Shown: piece after piece, positions 17,532 to 28,054 of the stretch
How the letters are laid out: the number at the start of each line of letters is the position of its first letter
Numbering within the stretch: the first letter of the stretch is position 1
NCBI RefSeq assembly: GCF_002751875.1
Contig: NZ_NMZM01000010.1
Span: forward strand, 62,001-126,000
Source: Oceaniglobus indicus
Lineage (GTDB): Bacteria > Pseudomonadota > Alphaproteobacteria > Rhodobacterales > Rhodobacteraceae
Reading direction: 5' to 3'
Length of the DNA: 64,000 nucleotides
Made by a program: the position numbers and the translations under genes
The notes under the pieces: generated by a model
The model's database searches: none
What the model was told of the DNA's origin: nothing
Seen by the model: the letters and a program-made list of their open reading frames with translations, nothing else

Positions 17532-18479
17532 ATGACCGGCTATATCCTGAAGCGGCTGTTGTCGGCGATCCCGGTGCTTCTGGGGATCACCGTGATCGTC
17601 TTTCTGATCATGGCGCTGATCCCGGGCGATCCGGCGACGGCGATCCTGGGCTCCTATGCCACGCCCGAAAACGTCGAAAAGCTGAACCGCGACCTGGGCT
17701 TGGACAAGACCCTGGTGCAGCAGTATTTCATCTGGCTCGGCAACATGGTGCAGGGCGATTTCGGCACCAGTTTCGCGCTGAACCGTCCCGTGCTGGACGA
17801 GGTGATCGAACGCTTCAACGGCACGCTGATCCTGGCCGGAACGGCGTTCGTGCTGTGCGCCGTCTTCGGCGTGATCGCCGGGGTTCTGTCGGCCGCCAAC
17901 CAATACGGCTGGGGCGACAAGGCGATCACCTTTGTCGTGCTGCTGGGCATCTCGATCCCGTCGTTCTTCCTCGGGATGATGATGATCCTGCTGTTCGCGG
18001 TGAACCTTCGGTGGTTTCCCGTCTCGGGCATGTGGCCGATCTATGGCACGCGCGATATCTGGGCGCTGCTGGCGCATCTGACCCTGCCTGCGATCTGTCT
18101 TGCCGTCGTTGCCACGGGCGTCGTCGCGCGCCTGTCCCGCTCGGCCATGCTGGAGGTGCTGCGCCAGGATTTCATCCGCACGGCCCGCGCCAAGGGGGTC
18201 CATGAACGCGGCGTGATCTGGCGCCATGCCCTGCGCGCCGCGATGGTGTCGATCATCCCGGTGCTGGGCATCCAGGCCGGGTTCGTGCTGTCCGGCGCCG
18301 TCTATATCGAGATCGTGTTCCAGTGGCCCGGCGTCGGGCGGATGCTGGTCGATGCGATCCTGAAGCGCGACATCCTGCTGGTGCAGGGCGGGGTCGTCTT
18401 CGTCGCCGCCTGCTATGTGCTGTTCAACATCGCGGTGGACGTGGCGCAAAGCCTGCTGGACCCGAGGATCAAGACATGA
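17532..18479 (+). CDS. oligopeptide-type ABC transporter permease (DppB/OppB family)
   Basis: A 315-residue permease with the DppB-type N-terminus (MTGYILKRLLSAIPVLLGIT), the segment ALIPGDPATAIL, and the coupling loop near FIRTARAKGVHERGVIWRHA. About six membrane helices are predicted. It pairs with the permease half of the next protein. Its stop overlaps the next start (ATGA). Confidence 0.92.
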   Translation: MTGYILKRLLSAIPVLLGITVIVFLIMALIPGDPATAILGSYATPENVEKLNRDLGLDKTLVQQYFIWLGNMVQGDFGTSFALNRPVLDEVIERFNGTLILAGTAFVLCAVFGVIAGVLSAANQYGWGDKAITFVVLLGISIPSFFLGMMMILLFAVNLRWFPVSGMWPIYGTRDIWALLAHLTLPAICLAVVATGVVARLSRSAMLEVLRQDFIRTARAKGVHERGVIWRHALRAAMVSIIPVLGIQAGFVLSGAVYIEIVFQWPGVGRMLVDAILKRDILLVQGGVVFVAACYVLFNIAVDVAQSLLDPRIKT

Positions 18480-20359
18480 CCGCGTTCCTGAAACTCCTGG
18501 CGCGCAACCGTCTGGCGCTGGCCGGCGGGATCGTGTTGTCGGTCGTCGTGGTTCTGGCAGTGCTGACGCCGCTTCTGCCGCTGCCAGATCCGGATGTGAC
18601 CAACACGTCGAACCGCTATGTCAGGCCGTTCAGCGGCGGCACGATCCTCGGCACCGATCATCTGGGGCGCGACCTTCTGGCGCGTCTGATGTGGGGCACG
18701 CGCCTGTCGCTGGCCGTGGGGTTTGCCGCCGCCATCGTCGCCGCCACCATCGGCGCGGCCATCGGCATCATCGCCGGGTTCTATGGCGGGCGCACCGACA
18801 ACATCATCATGCGCGGTGTCGATATGCTGATGGCGTTTCCCTATATCCTTCTGGCGCTGGCCATTGTCGCGGCGCTTGGCCCCGGTTTGCTGAACGCGCT
18901 GATCGCGGTGGCAGCGGTGAACGTGCCGTTCTTCGCGCGCAACATCCGTGGCATCACCGTCGGCATCGCCCACAAGGAGTTCGTCGACGCGGCGCGCCTT
19001 GCGGGGTTGTCGAACACCCGGATCATCCTGTCGGAAATCCTGCCCAATGTCGTGCCGGTGATCGTCATCGCCATGTCCACCACCATCGGCTGGATGATCC
19101 TGGAAACCGCCGGGCTGTCGTTTCTGGGCCTCGGCTCGCAACCGCCACAGGCCGATCTCGGTTCGATGCTGGGCGAGGCGCGCTCGGCGCTGATCACCAA
19201 TCCGCATACGTCCATCGTGCCGGGGGTGATGATCCTGATCATCGTCATGTCGATCAACCTGCTGGGCGACGGAATCCGCGACGCACTGGACCCCCGGCTG
19301 AAATCCGGCGCCCTGTCGCGCCCCATGGCGGCGACGCGGGTGGCGCGGGACGGCCCCGTGCCACAGCCCACCGGCGCGGGCCTGCTGGAGGTTCAACAGC
19401 TTGAAACCCAGTTCCACGTCAAGGATCGCATCTATCGCGCGGTCGGCGGTGTCGATCTGGCGGTGAAGCCGGGCGAATGTCTGGGCATCATCGGCGAATC
19501 CGGCTCGGGCAAATCGGTCACCGCGCTGTCGGTCATGGGGCTGGTCGCCTCGCCTCCCGGCGTGATCACCGGCGGGGCGGCGCATTACGACGGCGCCGAC
19601 CTGATCGGTGCGCCCTATCGCAAGCTGCGGCAGATGCGCGGCAACAAGGTTGCGTACATCTTCCAGGATCCGCTGGCCACGCTGCATCCGCTGTACCGCG
19701 TCGGCGACCAATTGATCGAGGCGATCCGCGCCCACCGGCCGATTTCAAACGAAGACGGCCGCGCCAAGGCGATTGAGCTGCTCGACTCGGTGCGCATCCC
19801 CAACGCCGAAAGCCGCATCCGCGACTATCCGCACGAGATGTCGGGCGGGATGCGCCAGCGGGTCGGCATCGCCATGGCGCTGGCCAATGATCCCGACATC
19901 ATCATCGCCGACGAACCGACGACCGCGCTGGATGTCACCGTGCAGGCACAGATCCTGTCGCTGCTGGACGATCTGCGCCGGTCGCGCGGGTTGGCCATCG
20001 TGTTCATCACCCACGATTTCGGCGTCGTCGCACAACTGTGCGATCGCGTGGCGGTGATGTACGCGGGCCGCATCGTCGAGGAAGGGCCGACCGCCGCAAT
20101 CCTGGACACGCCGGTGCATCCCTATACCGCGAAACTGATGGCCTGCGTGCCCGAACTGGGTGCGGGCAAACGGCGGTTGGCGGCGATTCCGGGCCTGCCG
20201 CCCGCGGTGGACAAGTTGCCGAAGGGCTGTGCCTTCGCCGACCGCTGCCACCGCGTTCAGGACGATTGTCGCGCGCAGGATATCGCCCTGCGCCGCGACG
20301 GTGGGCGCGCCGTGCGCTGCATCCATCCCGAAACGCCGCTGACGAAGGCCATCGCATGA
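18476..20359 (+). CDS. fused oligopeptide-type permease (DppC) and ATPase (DppD)
   Basis: One 627-residue frame holds two proteins that are usually separate. Residues 1 to about 280 are a DppC-type permease ([20 protein letters not shown], then a coupling loop [20 protein letters not shown]). After a linker from about 280 to 300 ([18 protein letters not shown]), a DppD-type ATPase follows with Walker A GESGSGKS, signature [19 protein letters not shown] and the C-terminal oligopeptide motif with CAFADRC. No stop codon or ribosome site separates the halves. Such fusions are known in this family; the effect is a fixed 1:1 ratio of channel and motor. Confidence 0.9.
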   Translation: MTAFLKLLARNRLALAGGIVLSVVVVLAVLTPLLPLPDPDVTNTSNRYVRPFSGGTILGTDHLGRDLLARLMWGTRLSLAVGFAAAIVAATIGAAIGIIAGFYGGRTDNIIMRGVDMLMAFPYILLALAIVAALGPGLLNALIAVAAVNVPFFARNIRGITVGIAHKEFVDAARLAGLSNTRIILSEILPNVVPVIVIAMSTTIGWMILETAGLSFLGLGSQPPQADLGSMLGEARSALITNPHTSIVPGVMILIIVMSINLLGDGIRDALDPRLKSGALSRPMAATRVARDGPVPQPTGAGLLEVQQLETQFHVKDRIYRAVGGVDLAVKPGECLGIIGESGSGKSVTALSVMGLVASPPGVITGGAAHYDGADLIGAPYRKLRQMRGNKVAYIFQDPLATLHPLYRVGDQLIEAIRAHRPISNEDGRAKAIELLDSVRIPNAESRIRDYPHEMSGGMRQRVGIAMALANDPDIIIADEPTTALDVTVQAQILSLLDDLRRSRGLAIVFITHDFGVVAQLCDRVAVMYAGRIVEEGPTAAILDTPVHPYTAKLMACVPELGAGKRRLAAIPGLPPAVDKLPKGCAFADRCHRVQDDCRAQDIALRRDGGRAVRCIHPETPLTKAIA

Positions 20360-21309
20360 CCGCCGCATTGCAACTGACCGATCTGTCCAAGACGTTTCCC
20401 GTGGGCCGGTCCCTGTTCGGGTCCGCCACGGGCCATGTCCGCGCCGTCAACCCGATCACCCTGACAGTGCCGCAGGGCGAAACGCTGGGCATCGTCGGCG
20501 AATCGGGATGTGGGAAATCCACCTTGGCGCGGATGCTGGTGGGTCTGCTGTGGCCGACCACCGGGCGGATCGAAATCGACGGCGCGGCGCTGGACAATGC
20601 CGATCCGGCCGAGTTCGGCAAGCGGATCCAGTATGTGTTCCAGGACCCGATTTCGTCGCTGAACCCCCGAAAGACGATCCGCCAGATCATGGAAGCGCCG
20701 CTGAAACGCCTGCACGGCATGAAGCGCCCCGAGCGCGAGGCCCGCATCGCCGAAATCTTCGACAGCGTGAACCTGCGTGAAGAATTCCTCGACCGCTATC
20801 CGCACGAATTTTCCGGCGGCCAGGCCCAGCGCATCGGCATCGCCCGTGCGCTGGCCGCGAATGCGCGGATCCTGATCCTGGACGAACCTGTGTCGGCGCT
20901 GGACGTGTCGGTGCAGGCGCAGGTGCTGAACCTGCTGGCCGACCTGAAGACCGAATTCGACCTGACCTATCTGTTCATCTCGCACGATCTGGCCGTGGTC
21001 GAGGCGGTGTCGGACCGCATCGCGGTGCTGTATTTCGGATCGGTGGTCGAACTCGGACCGGCCGAACGGATCTTTGCCCAGCCCCGTCACCCCTATACCA
21101 AACTGCTGGCCGACAGTGCCCCGGTGGTTGGCCGCCCGCTGACCGCCCCCGAAGCGGCCGGGAGCGAGCTTCCCGATCCGCTGAACCCGCCAAAGGGCTG
21201 CGCCTTTGCCGCAAGGTGCCCCCGCGCGACCGACCGGTGCCGCGCCGAGGTGCCGCATCTCGAGGATCGGGGTGGAACCCGGGTGGCCTGCTTTCATCCG
21301 CTGGATTGA
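20356..21309 (+). CDS. oligopeptide-type ABC transporter ATP-binding protein (DppF/OppF family)
   Basis: A 317-residue ATPase with Walker A GESGCGKST, signature FSGGQAQR, ILILDEPVSALDVSVQAQ, and the cysteine-rich oligopeptide C-terminus (GCAFAARCPRATDRC). It is the second motor subunit alongside the fused permease/ATPase. The start overlaps the previous stop (ATGA). Its own stop is 33 bases from that of the convergent mscS gene. Confidence 0.93.
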   Translation: MTAALQLTDLSKTFPVGRSLFGSATGHVRAVNPITLTVPQGETLGIVGESGCGKSTLARMLVGLLWPTTGRIEIDGAALDNADPAEFGKRIQYVFQDPISSLNPRKTIRQIMEAPLKRLHGMKRPEREARIAEIFDSVNLREEFLDRYPHEFSGGQAQRIGIARALAANARILILDEPVSALDVSVQAQVLNLLADLKTEFDLTYLFISHDLAVVEAVSDRIAVLYFGSVVELGPAERIFAQPRHPYTKLLADSAPVVGRPLTAPEAAGSELPDPLNPPKGCAFAARCPRATDRCRAEVPHLEDRGGTRVACFHPLD

Positions 21310-21342
21310 TCGCGGGCCCGCCCGGGCTTCAGGTGGCGAAGG

Positions 21343-22197
21343 TCACAGCGCCTCGTTCGGCATGAAGACGGTGCGCGTCGGGAACGGAATGTCGATTCCG
21401 GCCTCGTCCATCGCCTCTTTCACCTTGCGCGTCATGTCGGCCTGATAGGCGAAGGCCACGGCATTGTCGCACCACACCCGCACCAGGAAATCGACCGAGG
21501 ATTCGTTCAGCGACTTGACCTGGATGAACGGTTCGGGGTCCGCCTTGGACCGGGGATCGTCCATGATGGTGTTCAGGATCACCTCTTCGGCGTGCTTCAG
21601 GTTGGTGCCGTAGCTGACGCCGAACGTCCATTCCGCACGGCGCATGGGATAGACCGAATAATTGGTGATGGTGTTGCCCCACACTTCCTTGTTGGGGATG
21701 ATGATCTGGACGTTCGCGATCGACGCCAGTTCGGTGAAGTTCAGCGAGATTTCCTTGACCGTGCCGTTCTGGCCATTCACCTCGACGAAATCGCCGACCT
21801 TGATGGGGCGAAAGAAGATCAGCATCACACCGGCGGCAACGTTGGCCAGCGTGCCCTGAAGCGCCAGGCCGATGGCAAGACCGGCCGCACCGAAGACGGC
21901 GACGACCGACGTGGTCTGAATGCCGAAGGTGTTGAGAACGAACAGGAACGTGAAGGCCAGGATCGCATAGCGCACGATGTTGCCGAGGAACGAGAACAGC
22001 GTCACGTCCAGATGGGCATTGCGCCCGCCAATCCCGGTGATCCGGCGCATGGCCCAGCCGGACAGGATGAAGCCGACGAACAGGATCAGCACCGCCGCCA
22101 GCACATCCCCGAGGACCGACACAAGCAGTTCCAGCGACAGAAGATCGCCAAGGCTGCGGTCATTCAGGATCGGCGTTGTCAGGATTTCCTCGATCAT
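21343..22197 (-). CDS. small-conductance mechanosensitive channel (MscS family)
   Basis: A 284-residue membrane protein. Three or so N-terminal helices end in the pore helix ([21 protein letters not shown]), followed by the MscS beta domain ([37 protein letters not shown]) and the C-terminal alpha/beta domain. It would open on membrane tension to release solutes during hypo-osmotic shock. It is the last gene of a long leftward run and overlaps the pterin dehydratase gene by four bases. Confidence 0.93.
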   Translation of the reverse strand: MIEEILTTPILNDRSLGDLLSLELLVSVLGDVLAAVLILFVGFILSGWAMRRITGIGGRNAHLDVTLFSFLGNIVRYAILAFTFLFVLNTFGIQTTSVVAVFGAAGLAIGLALQGTLANVAAGVMLIFFRPIKVGDFVEVNGQNGTVKEISLNFTELASIANVQIIIPNKEVWGNTITNYSVYPMRRAEWTFGVSYGTNLKHAEEVILNTIMDDPRSKADPEPFIQVKSLNESSVDFLVRVWCDNAVAFAYQADMTRKVKEAMDEAGIDIPFPTRTVFMPNEAL

Positions 22198-22490
22198 GCC
22201 ACCAGCCCCTCCATGCAGTTCGCCAATTTGATGTCCTGCATGGTCACCCCATCCGCATCATGGGTGGTCAGCGTGACGTTCACCGTCTTGTAGACGTTCG
22301 ACCATTCGGGATGGTGGTTCATCTTTTCCGCATGGATCGCGGCACGGGTCATGAAGCCGAACGCGTCGACAAAGTTCGCGAAGGCGAAGATCTTCGAGAT
22401 CGCGGTGCCGTCGTGATTCTCGCTCCAGCCCGCGTCCAGCAGGGGCTTCAGTTCACTTTCGCGTTCCGCATCGGTCAGTAAGTTGCTCAT
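22194..22490 (-). CDS. phhB: 4a-hydroxytetrahydrobiopterin dehydratase (PCD/DCoH)
   Basis: A 98-residue protein of usual family length. It has the catalytic pattern EKMNHHPEW followed by [21 protein letters not shown], which includes the active-site histidines. It dehydrates 4a-hydroxy-pterins to recycle the cofactor of aromatic amino acid hydroxylases. No such hydroxylase is in the window. Coupled by ATGA overlaps to both neighbours. Confidence 0.93.
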   Translation of the reverse strand: MSNLLTDAERESELKPLLDAGWSENHDGTAISKIFAFANFVDAFGFMTRAAIHAEKMNHHPEWSNVYKTVNVTLTTHDADGVTMQDIKLANCMEGLVA

Positions 22491-23671
22491 TCGTCCTCGC
22501 TCGTTGTTTTCCGGAACGGGCCATAGCCGGTCAGCACTTCGATTTCGTCGTCCACCGCCGCCCGTTCGGCATCCAGATACTCGCCCACCGCCGATGCAAA
22601 GCCGGGATCGGCGATCCAGTGCAGCGAATGCGTCGGCGTCGGCAGATAGCCGCGCGCCAGCTTATGTTCGCCCTGCGCGCCCGCTTCAACCCGTCGCATT
22701 CCATGGGCGATGGCGTAATCGATGGCGCGGTAATAGCAGAGTTCGAAATGCAGGCAGGGGTGATCCTCGACACAGCCCCAATAGCGCCCGAACAGGGTAT
22801 CGCGCCCGATCACGTTCAGCGCACCGGCCACGGGGCGGTCGCCGTCCATGGCGAACACCAGCAGGATATCGTCGCGCAACCGTTCCTGCGCGATGTGGAA
22901 AAAGCGCCGTGTCAGATAGGGCGTGCCCCATTTGCGCGCGCCGGTGTCTTGGTAGAACGCCCAGAAGGCATCCCAGTGGTGCGGCCGGATCGCGTCGCCT
23001 GTCAATTCGACGATGTCGCCGCCGAAGGCCTGCGCGGTGGCGCGTTCCTTGCGGATGTTCTTGCGCTTGCGCGACGACAGGTCGGCCAGGAAGGCATCGA
23101 AGTCAGCATATCCGCGGTTCAGCCAGTGAAACTGTTGCCCGGTGCGCGGCATCAGCCCGATCTCGGCGCCCGCCGCCACCTCGGCCTCGGTGCAAAAGGT
23201 GACGTGCAGCGACGACAGGTCGTTCTGCGTCGCAAGCTGGACCGCGCCCTGCACCAGCGCCGCGATGCCGGTTTCGAAATGGCCGGGACGGGTCAGGAAC
23301 CGCCGCCCCGTGGCGGGGGTGAAGGGCACCGCGATCTGCAACTTGGGGTAATAGCTGCCGCCGGCCCGCTCGAACGCATGGGCCCAGTTGTGATCGAAGA
23401 TGTATTCGCCCTGGCTGTGCCCCTTGGCATAGAGGGGCGCGCAGGCGATCACCTCGCCGTCGGCCCGGGCCACCAGATACCGGGGTTGCCAGCCGGTGCC
23501 GGGACCCACCGATCCGCTGTCCTCGATCGCCTTCAGGAAACGGTGGGTGGTGAACGGGTCGATGGCGCGCCCCCCGTCGGCCGTTTCGGGGCAGGCACAG
23601 GCATCCCAATCCTGCGCGCTGACCTGATCCAGCGTGGTCAGCACGTTCAGTTCGATCTGCGTCTCGCTCAT
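22487..23671 (-). CDS. GNAT/FemAB-like N-acyltransferase (PF04339-type, peptidogalycan biosynthesis-like)
   Basis: A 394-residue protein resembling the PF04339 group: a FemAB/GNAT-like fold with [35 protein letters not shown], and a C-terminal [21 protein letters not shown]. The family is linked by annotation to cell-envelope or amino-acyl transfer, but the reaction is not known. The start at 23671 ([11 protein letters not shown]) is preferred; upstream residues in frame are not family-like. It overlaps phhB by four bases. Confidence 0.82.
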   Translation of the reverse strand: MSETQIELNVLTTLDQVSAQDWDACACPETADGGRAIDPFTTHRFLKAIEDSGSVGPGTGWQPRYLVARADGEVIACAPLYAKGHSQGEYIFDHNWAHAFERAGGSYYPKLQIAVPFTPATGRRFLTRPGHFETGIAALVQGAVQLATQNDLSSLHVTFCTEAEVAAGAEIGLMPRTGQQFHWLNRGYADFDAFLADLSSRKRKNIRKERATAQAFGGDIVELTGDAIRPHHWDAFWAFYQDTGARKWGTPYLTRRFFHIAQERLRDDILLVFAMDGDRPVAGALNVIGRDTLFGRYWGCVEDHPCLHFELCYYRAIDYAIAHGMRRVEAGAQGEHKLARGYLPTPTHSLHWIADPGFASAVGEYLDAERAAVDDEIEVLTGYGPFRKTTSEDE

Positions 23672-23739
23672 CTTCCGGGCCAATCTGGGGTCAATCGCAT
23701 CAGACGTGGCCCCGCGATACCGTTTTTCAAGGCAGCGCG

Positions 23740-24501
23740 TCAGGTCAGCGGCGCGGCATAGCCTTCGAAGGTGATGTTGTCGGCGATCCGCCGGGCGTCG
23801 GCCTCGGCCTCGGGCGTGCGGATCGTCCAGCACAGGATCAGGGCGCCCTGCGCCTTCAACTCGGCCACCCGGGGACGGGCCAAATCGCGTGCGTCATGGC
23901 TGATGAACGACGCGCCGACCGTGTCGAACATCGCGATCTCGGCGTGGTTGGCCAGACGCGCGGGCGGCGCGTTCCAGTCTTCGGGCCGGAACGCACAGGT
24001 GGTCAGCCCGCGCGGCACATCGGGCGCGGCCACCGCCAGTTCGGCAACGGCATGGGGGTTGAACGACATCACGGCCACCGGGCCGTCATAGCCGCGCAGG
24101 GCATCCGCCACCGCCTGTTCCAGCGGGCCGACCCGGGGGCCCAGCGCGCCATCCTGATCCTTGATCTCCACCAGCAGCGGCACCGCGCCGCCGACCTGGG
24201 TCAGCACGTCGGCCAGGGTCGGAATGGTTTCCGGCCCACCCGCAAGGGCGATGCCGGTCAGATCGGCGGCGTGGCGGGCGCGCACCGGGCCGCGCTCGCC
24301 GGTCATCCGGTCCAGCGTGGGGTCGTGAAACACCACGGCCTGTCCATCGGCCGTCAACTGCACGTCCAGTTCGATGCCGTACCCGGCATCGATGGCAGCC
24401 GCAAAGGCGGCGCGGCTGTTTTCGGGGCGCCCCGACGCCGCATCGTGATACCCGCGATGGGCCATGGGCACCTTGCGGAAACTGTCAGGAAGATCGGTCA
24501 T
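23740..24501 (-). CDS. ugpQ: glycerophosphodiester phosphodiesterase
   Basis: A 253-residue cytosolic GDPD with the active-site histidine pair and acids: AHRGYHDAASGRPENSRAAF, IELDVQLTADGQAVVFHDPT. It has no signal peptide, as expected for UgpQ. It splits glycerophosphodiesters to glycerol-3-phosphate and an alcohol. This fits substrates the ugpBAEC importer 11 kb away could bring in, although the two are not in one operon. It overlaps the RidA gene by four bases. Confidence 0.92.
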   Translation of the reverse strand: MTDLPDSFRKVPMAHRGYHDAASGRPENSRAAFAAAIDAGYGIELDVQLTADGQAVVFHDPTLDRMTGERGPVRARHAADLTGIALAGGPETIPTLADVLTQVGGAVPLLVEIKDQDGALGPRVGPLEQAVADALRGYDGPVAVMSFNPHAVAELAVAAPDVPRGLTTCAFRPEDWNAPPARLANHAEIAMFDTVGASFISHDARDLARPRVAELKAQGALILCWTIRTPEAEADARRIADNITFEGYAAPLT

Positions 24502-24959
24502 CGGATTCGGAAGATACCCTCGATTTCGACGGCAACGCCCCGCGGCAGCGCAACCGCCCCCACAGCCGAGCGCGCATGCCGGCCCGCATCACCCAGCAGC
24601 TCGACCATCAGATCGGACGCGCCGTTGATGACCTTGGGCTGTTCGGTGAAATCGGCCGTGCAGTTCACGAACCCGGTCAGCTTGACCACCTGTTCGAGGC
24701 GCGACAGGTCACCGTCGCAGGCGGCACGGACCTGCGCCAGCAACGACAACGCGCAATGACGGGCGGCCTTTGCGCCATCCTCGATCGTCACGTCGGCCCC
24801 CAGCTTGCCGGTGATCAAGCCACCGGCGTCCTGCGAGATCTGTCCCGACACATACAGGGTCGTGCCGTCCGCGACGTAGGGGACGTAATTGGCGGCGGGC
24901 ATCGGGGCGTCCGGCAGGCTCAGCCCCAGGTCGGTCAGGCGGTCTTCGATCTTTCCCAT
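24498..24959 (-). CDS. RidA/YjgF family protein
   Basis: A 153-residue protein of the longer RidA subgroup, with LYVSGQISQDAGG near the start and VKLTGFVNCTADF and GARGAxP-type residues replaced by HARSAVGAVALPRGVAVEIE at the C-terminus. The family hydrolyses reactive enamine/imine intermediates, though the longer subgroup is less well characterised. GAGG lies eight bases before the ATG. Coupled to ugpQ. Confidence 0.9.
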   Translation of the reverse strand: MGKIEDRLTDLGLSLPDAPMPAANYVPYVADGTTLYVSGQISQDAGGLITGKLGADVTIEDGAKAARHCALSLLAQVRAACDGDLSRLEQVVKLTGFVNCTADFTEQPKVINGASDLMVELLGDAGRHARSAVGAVALPRGVAVEIEGIFRIR

Positions 24960-24990
24960 GGGGGATCCTCTTTCTGTCTGTTGTGCGGGA

Positions 24991-26298
24991 TCAGCTTTCG
25001 CGGAAAGCCTTGGCGAAATAATCGGTCAGCGGTTTGACAAGATAGGCGATAGGCGCGCGGTCTTCGGTGCGCAGATACGCCTCGACCGGCATCCCCGGCA
25101 ACAGGGTCAGCTTTTCGGGCAACTTGTCCAGCTCGCGGTCCTTCAGGCGGATCTCGACGCGATAGAACGACCCCTGCGAGGCCTCGTCGGTGAAGGCATC
25201 GGCGGAAATCTGCGTCACGGTGCCGAAAAACTCGGGGGTCGTGCGGGCATCGAAGGCGGAAAACCGCAGCACCACGTCCTGTCCCAGATAGATCTGATCC
25301 ACGTTCGTCGCGCCGACACGGGCGGTGATCACCAGCGGTCTGTCCTGTGGCACGATATACAGCACCGGATCGGCCGGCCGGATCACCGAGCGTTCGGCGA
25401 ACACCTGCATGCCATAAACGGCGCCCGACACGGGCGCCGTGATGTCCAGCCGGTTCAATTGTTCGATCAGCGCGCGGCGGCGTTCGGCCAGTTCCAGTTC
25501 GCGGTATTGCAAATCGCGGGTCTGGGTGATCGCCTCTTCGCGGCGGCGGGTGTCCAGCTTGAGGATCTCGAGGTCGATTTCGGTGATCCGTTCTTCAGCC
25601 TCGCCCGCGTTGGCCATCAACTCGCCCACCGTCCCGCGCAAGCGCGCGTCCTCGCGTTGCAGCGACAGGACGCGGCTGGCCTGGGCCAATCCCCGATCCA
25701 GCAGCGATTGCTGGTTCTTTAGTTCCTCGCCGATCAGCGCGATCTGCGTCTCAAGCGCTTCCTGCTGGGCGGTGATGCCCCGGATCTGGCTGGCGATCTG
25801 CAGCCGGCGCTGGCCCAGCTGTTCGACCTCGCCGGCGATCGATTCGACCCGCGCCTGAAACAGCCGCCGCTGTCCTTCGAGAAGTTCCAGAACCTCGGGG
25901 CGCGTGGCCGCGACTTCGACCAGTTCGGCCGGAAATGTCACGTCATCCCGGCCGTCACGTTCGGCAACATACCGGGCCTTGCGCGCCATCAGCTCGAACA
26001 GCTGCCCCTCGACCGTGGTCAGGTCCGATTGGAGCAGCGTCGGGTCGAGCCGCACAAGGGTATCACCGCGCGCCACGGTATCGCCCTCGCGCACGAGGAT
26101 CTCCTCGACAACTCCGCCGTCGGGGTGCTGGACCACCTGCCGGTTGCTGTCGACCTCGATCTGCCCGGTTGCGATGACCGCACCCGAAAGCGTCGAAAGC
26201 GCGGCCCACGAGCCGAACCCCCCCACCAGGATCAGCAACGTCAGCAGACCGAAGATCACCGGCCTGCTGACCGACCAGTTGTTCTGCGACTCGCTCAT
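24991..26298 (-). CDS. type I secretion periplasmic adaptor (HlyD/PrtE family)
   Basis: A 435-residue membrane-fusion protein: a short cytosolic start, one membrane helix at about residues 14-34 (VIFGLLTLLILVGGFGSWAA), a lipoyl-like half-motif GGVVEEILVREGDTV, a long coiled-coil region, and C-terminal beta-barrel segments with APVSGAVYGMQVFA. It would bridge the inner-membrane ABC exporter to a TolC-type channel, which is not in the window. AGGTG lies four bases before the chosen ATG. Thirteen bases after the ABC gene. Confidence 0.9.
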   Translation of the reverse strand: MSESQNNWSVSRPVIFGLLTLLILVGGFGSWAALSTLSGAVIATGQIEVDSNRQVVQHPDGGVVEEILVREGDTVARGDTLVRLDPTLLQSDLTTVEGQLFELMARKARYVAERDGRDDVTFPAELVEVAATRPEVLELLEGQRRLFQARVESIAGEVEQLGQRRLQIASQIRGITAQQEALETQIALIGEELKNQQSLLDRGLAQASRVLSLQREDARLRGTVGELMANAGEAEERITEIDLEILKLDTRRREEAITQTRDLQYRELELAERRRALIEQLNRLDITAPVSGAVYGMQVFAERSVIRPADPVLYIVPQDRPLVITARVGATNVDQIYLGQDVVLRFSAFDARTTPEFFGTVTQISADAFTDEASQGSFYRVEIRLKDRELDKLPEKLTLLPGMPVEAYLRTEDRAPIAYLVKPLTDYFAKAFRES

Positions 26299-26311
26299 CG
26301 GGCACCTGTTG

Positions 26312-28054
26312 TCATTGCACACCCGCCATGCGCGGCGGGGTCTTGGCGATTTCCTGGTGGTTCTGGACCATCTCGCGCAACACCTCGTCGCGCGGGCCGA
26401 AGGCGCGGCGCGCGCCCTGTTCCATGACCAGCAGCTTGTCGCATTCCTTGATGGCGGCCGGGCGGTGGGCCATGATCAGCACCGATTTCCCCTCGGCCTT
26501 CATCTGGCGGATCGATCCGTTCAACGCCTCGCTGCCCTCGTTGTCGAGGTTCGAGTTCGGCTCGTCCAGCACCAGCAGGACGGGATCGCCGAACATCGCG
26601 CGGGCCAGGCCGATCCGCTGGATCTGACCGCCCGACAGCATCCCTCCGGCCGGACTGACCAGCGTGTCGTAGCCATCGGGAAGTTTCAGGATCAGATCGT
26701 GCGCCGCGGCCTTTTTGGCGGCGGTGACGATGTCCTCGTCCTTGGCATCCGGCTGCAGGCGGGCGATGTTCTGGGCGATGGTGCCGTCGAACAATTGCAC
26801 CCGCTGGGGCAGGTATCCGATGTGCTGGCCCAGGACGTCGGGTTCGTATTGATCCAGCGCGGCACCGTCCAGCCGGATCTTGCCACCGGAGGGCCGCCAG
26901 ATGCCGACCAGCGCGCGCGCCAGCGTGGATTTGCCCGACGCCGAATGGCCGATGATGCCCACCGCCTCGCCGGGCTGGACGTCGAAGCTGACCATGCGCA
27001 CCGCGGCCTGTTGCCCGCCCGGCGGAACGATGGTGACCTGGTTGACCGACAACAGCGCCCGCGGCCGCGGCAATGCGGTGCGCGGCGGCTCTTCCGGCAC
27101 CATCGACAGCAGAACCGCCAGCCGGTTCCACCCCTCCATGGCGCGCTGCACCACCTGCCACTGGCCCAGCGCCAGGTCGATCGGGGCCAGGGCGCGGCCC
27201 ATCAGGATCGATGCCGCGATCATCCCGCCCGGCGTCAGTTCCTGTTGCAGCACCAGGTAGGCGCCCAGCGCCAGCATCGTGGATTGCAGAAACAGGCGGA
27301 ACGTCTTGGACGTGGCGGTGAAGCTGCCGCCAAGATCGCTGGCCGCCATCGTTTCCTCCAAAGATCCACCGCGCAGCTTTTGCCAGCGGGTGAAGGTCGA
27401 CCCCTGCATCCCCAGCGAGCGGACCATCTCGGCCTCGACGCGGATCTGTTCAGCCATCCGTTCGGCGCGCATCGTCGCCTGGTTGGCACGCTGCACCGGC
27501 CCCTTGGTCATCACCTGATTCAGGATCGCGACGATCACCAGAAGGAACCCGCCGGCAATCGCCAGCATCCCCAGCCAGGGATGGAAAATCGTGATGCCGA
27601 TCAGGAACACAGGCGTCCACGGCACGTCGAACAGCGCCGTCATCACCGGTGACGACAAAAACCGCTGAACGGCTTCGAGATCGCGCAGATTGTTCGACGC
27701 CGCCTCTTCCTTTTCGGGGGCGACGGCGGCCTTGCGGACCATTGCGGCGAACACCCGGCGGTCCAGCCGTGTCTGGAATTTCGCGCCGATGCGCGAAAGG
27801 ATCCGGCCCCGGGCAAAATCCAGCATCCCCATCATCAGGAACAGGAACCCCATCAGGACGAAAAGCCCGACCAGCGTCGCCTCGGACCGGCTGCCCAGCA
27901 CGCGGTCATAGACCTGCAGCATGAACAGCGGGCCAGTCAGCATCAACAGGTTCACGAAGAACGAGAATATGCCGACGATCCAGAACAGCTTGCGGCTTTC
28001 CGCACGTGTCTTGGCCAGTTCGTGCTGGCCTGCGGCCGTCTTCACCTGCTGCAT
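26312..28054 (-). CDS. type I secretion ABC transporter ATPase/permease (PrtD family)
   Basis: A 580-residue exporter. The N-terminal membrane domain (residues 1 to about 310; FFVNLLMLTGPLFMLQVYDR is the typical PrtD opening) is followed by an ATPase with Walker A GHSASGKST near 365, signature LSGGQIQR near 470 and VLLVLDEPNSNLD. PrtD-type systems lack the C39 domain and export RTX proteins with a C-terminal signal. The operon has no substrate gene; the RTX gene at 48.5 kb is the only candidate in the window. GGAG lies eight bases before the ATG. Confidence 0.92.
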   Translation of the reverse strand: MQQVKTAAGQHELAKTRAESRKLFWIVGIFSFFVNLLMLTGPLFMLQVYDRVLGSRSEATLVGLFVLMGFLFLMMGMLDFARGRILSRIGAKFQTRLDRRVFAAMVRKAAVAPEKEEAASNNLRDLEAVQRFLSSPVMTALFDVPWTPVFLIGITIFHPWLGMLAIAGGFLLVIVAILNQVMTKGPVQRANQATMRAERMAEQIRVEAEMVRSLGMQGSTFTRWQKLRGGSLEETMAASDLGGSFTATSKTFRLFLQSTMLALGAYLVLQQELTPGGMIAASILMGRALAPIDLALGQWQVVQRAMEGWNRLAVLLSMVPEEPPRTALPRPRALLSVNQVTIVPPGGQQAAVRMVSFDVQPGEAVGIIGHSASGKSTLARALVGIWRPSGGKIRLDGAALDQYEPDVLGQHIGYLPQRVQLFDGTIAQNIARLQPDAKDEDIVTAAKKAAAHDLILKLPDGYDTLVSPAGGMLSGGQIQRIGLARAMFGDPVLLVLDEPNSNLDNEGSEALNGSIRQMKAEGKSVLIMAHRPAAIKECDKLLVMEQGARRAFGPRDEVLREMVQNHQEIAKTPPRMAGVQ

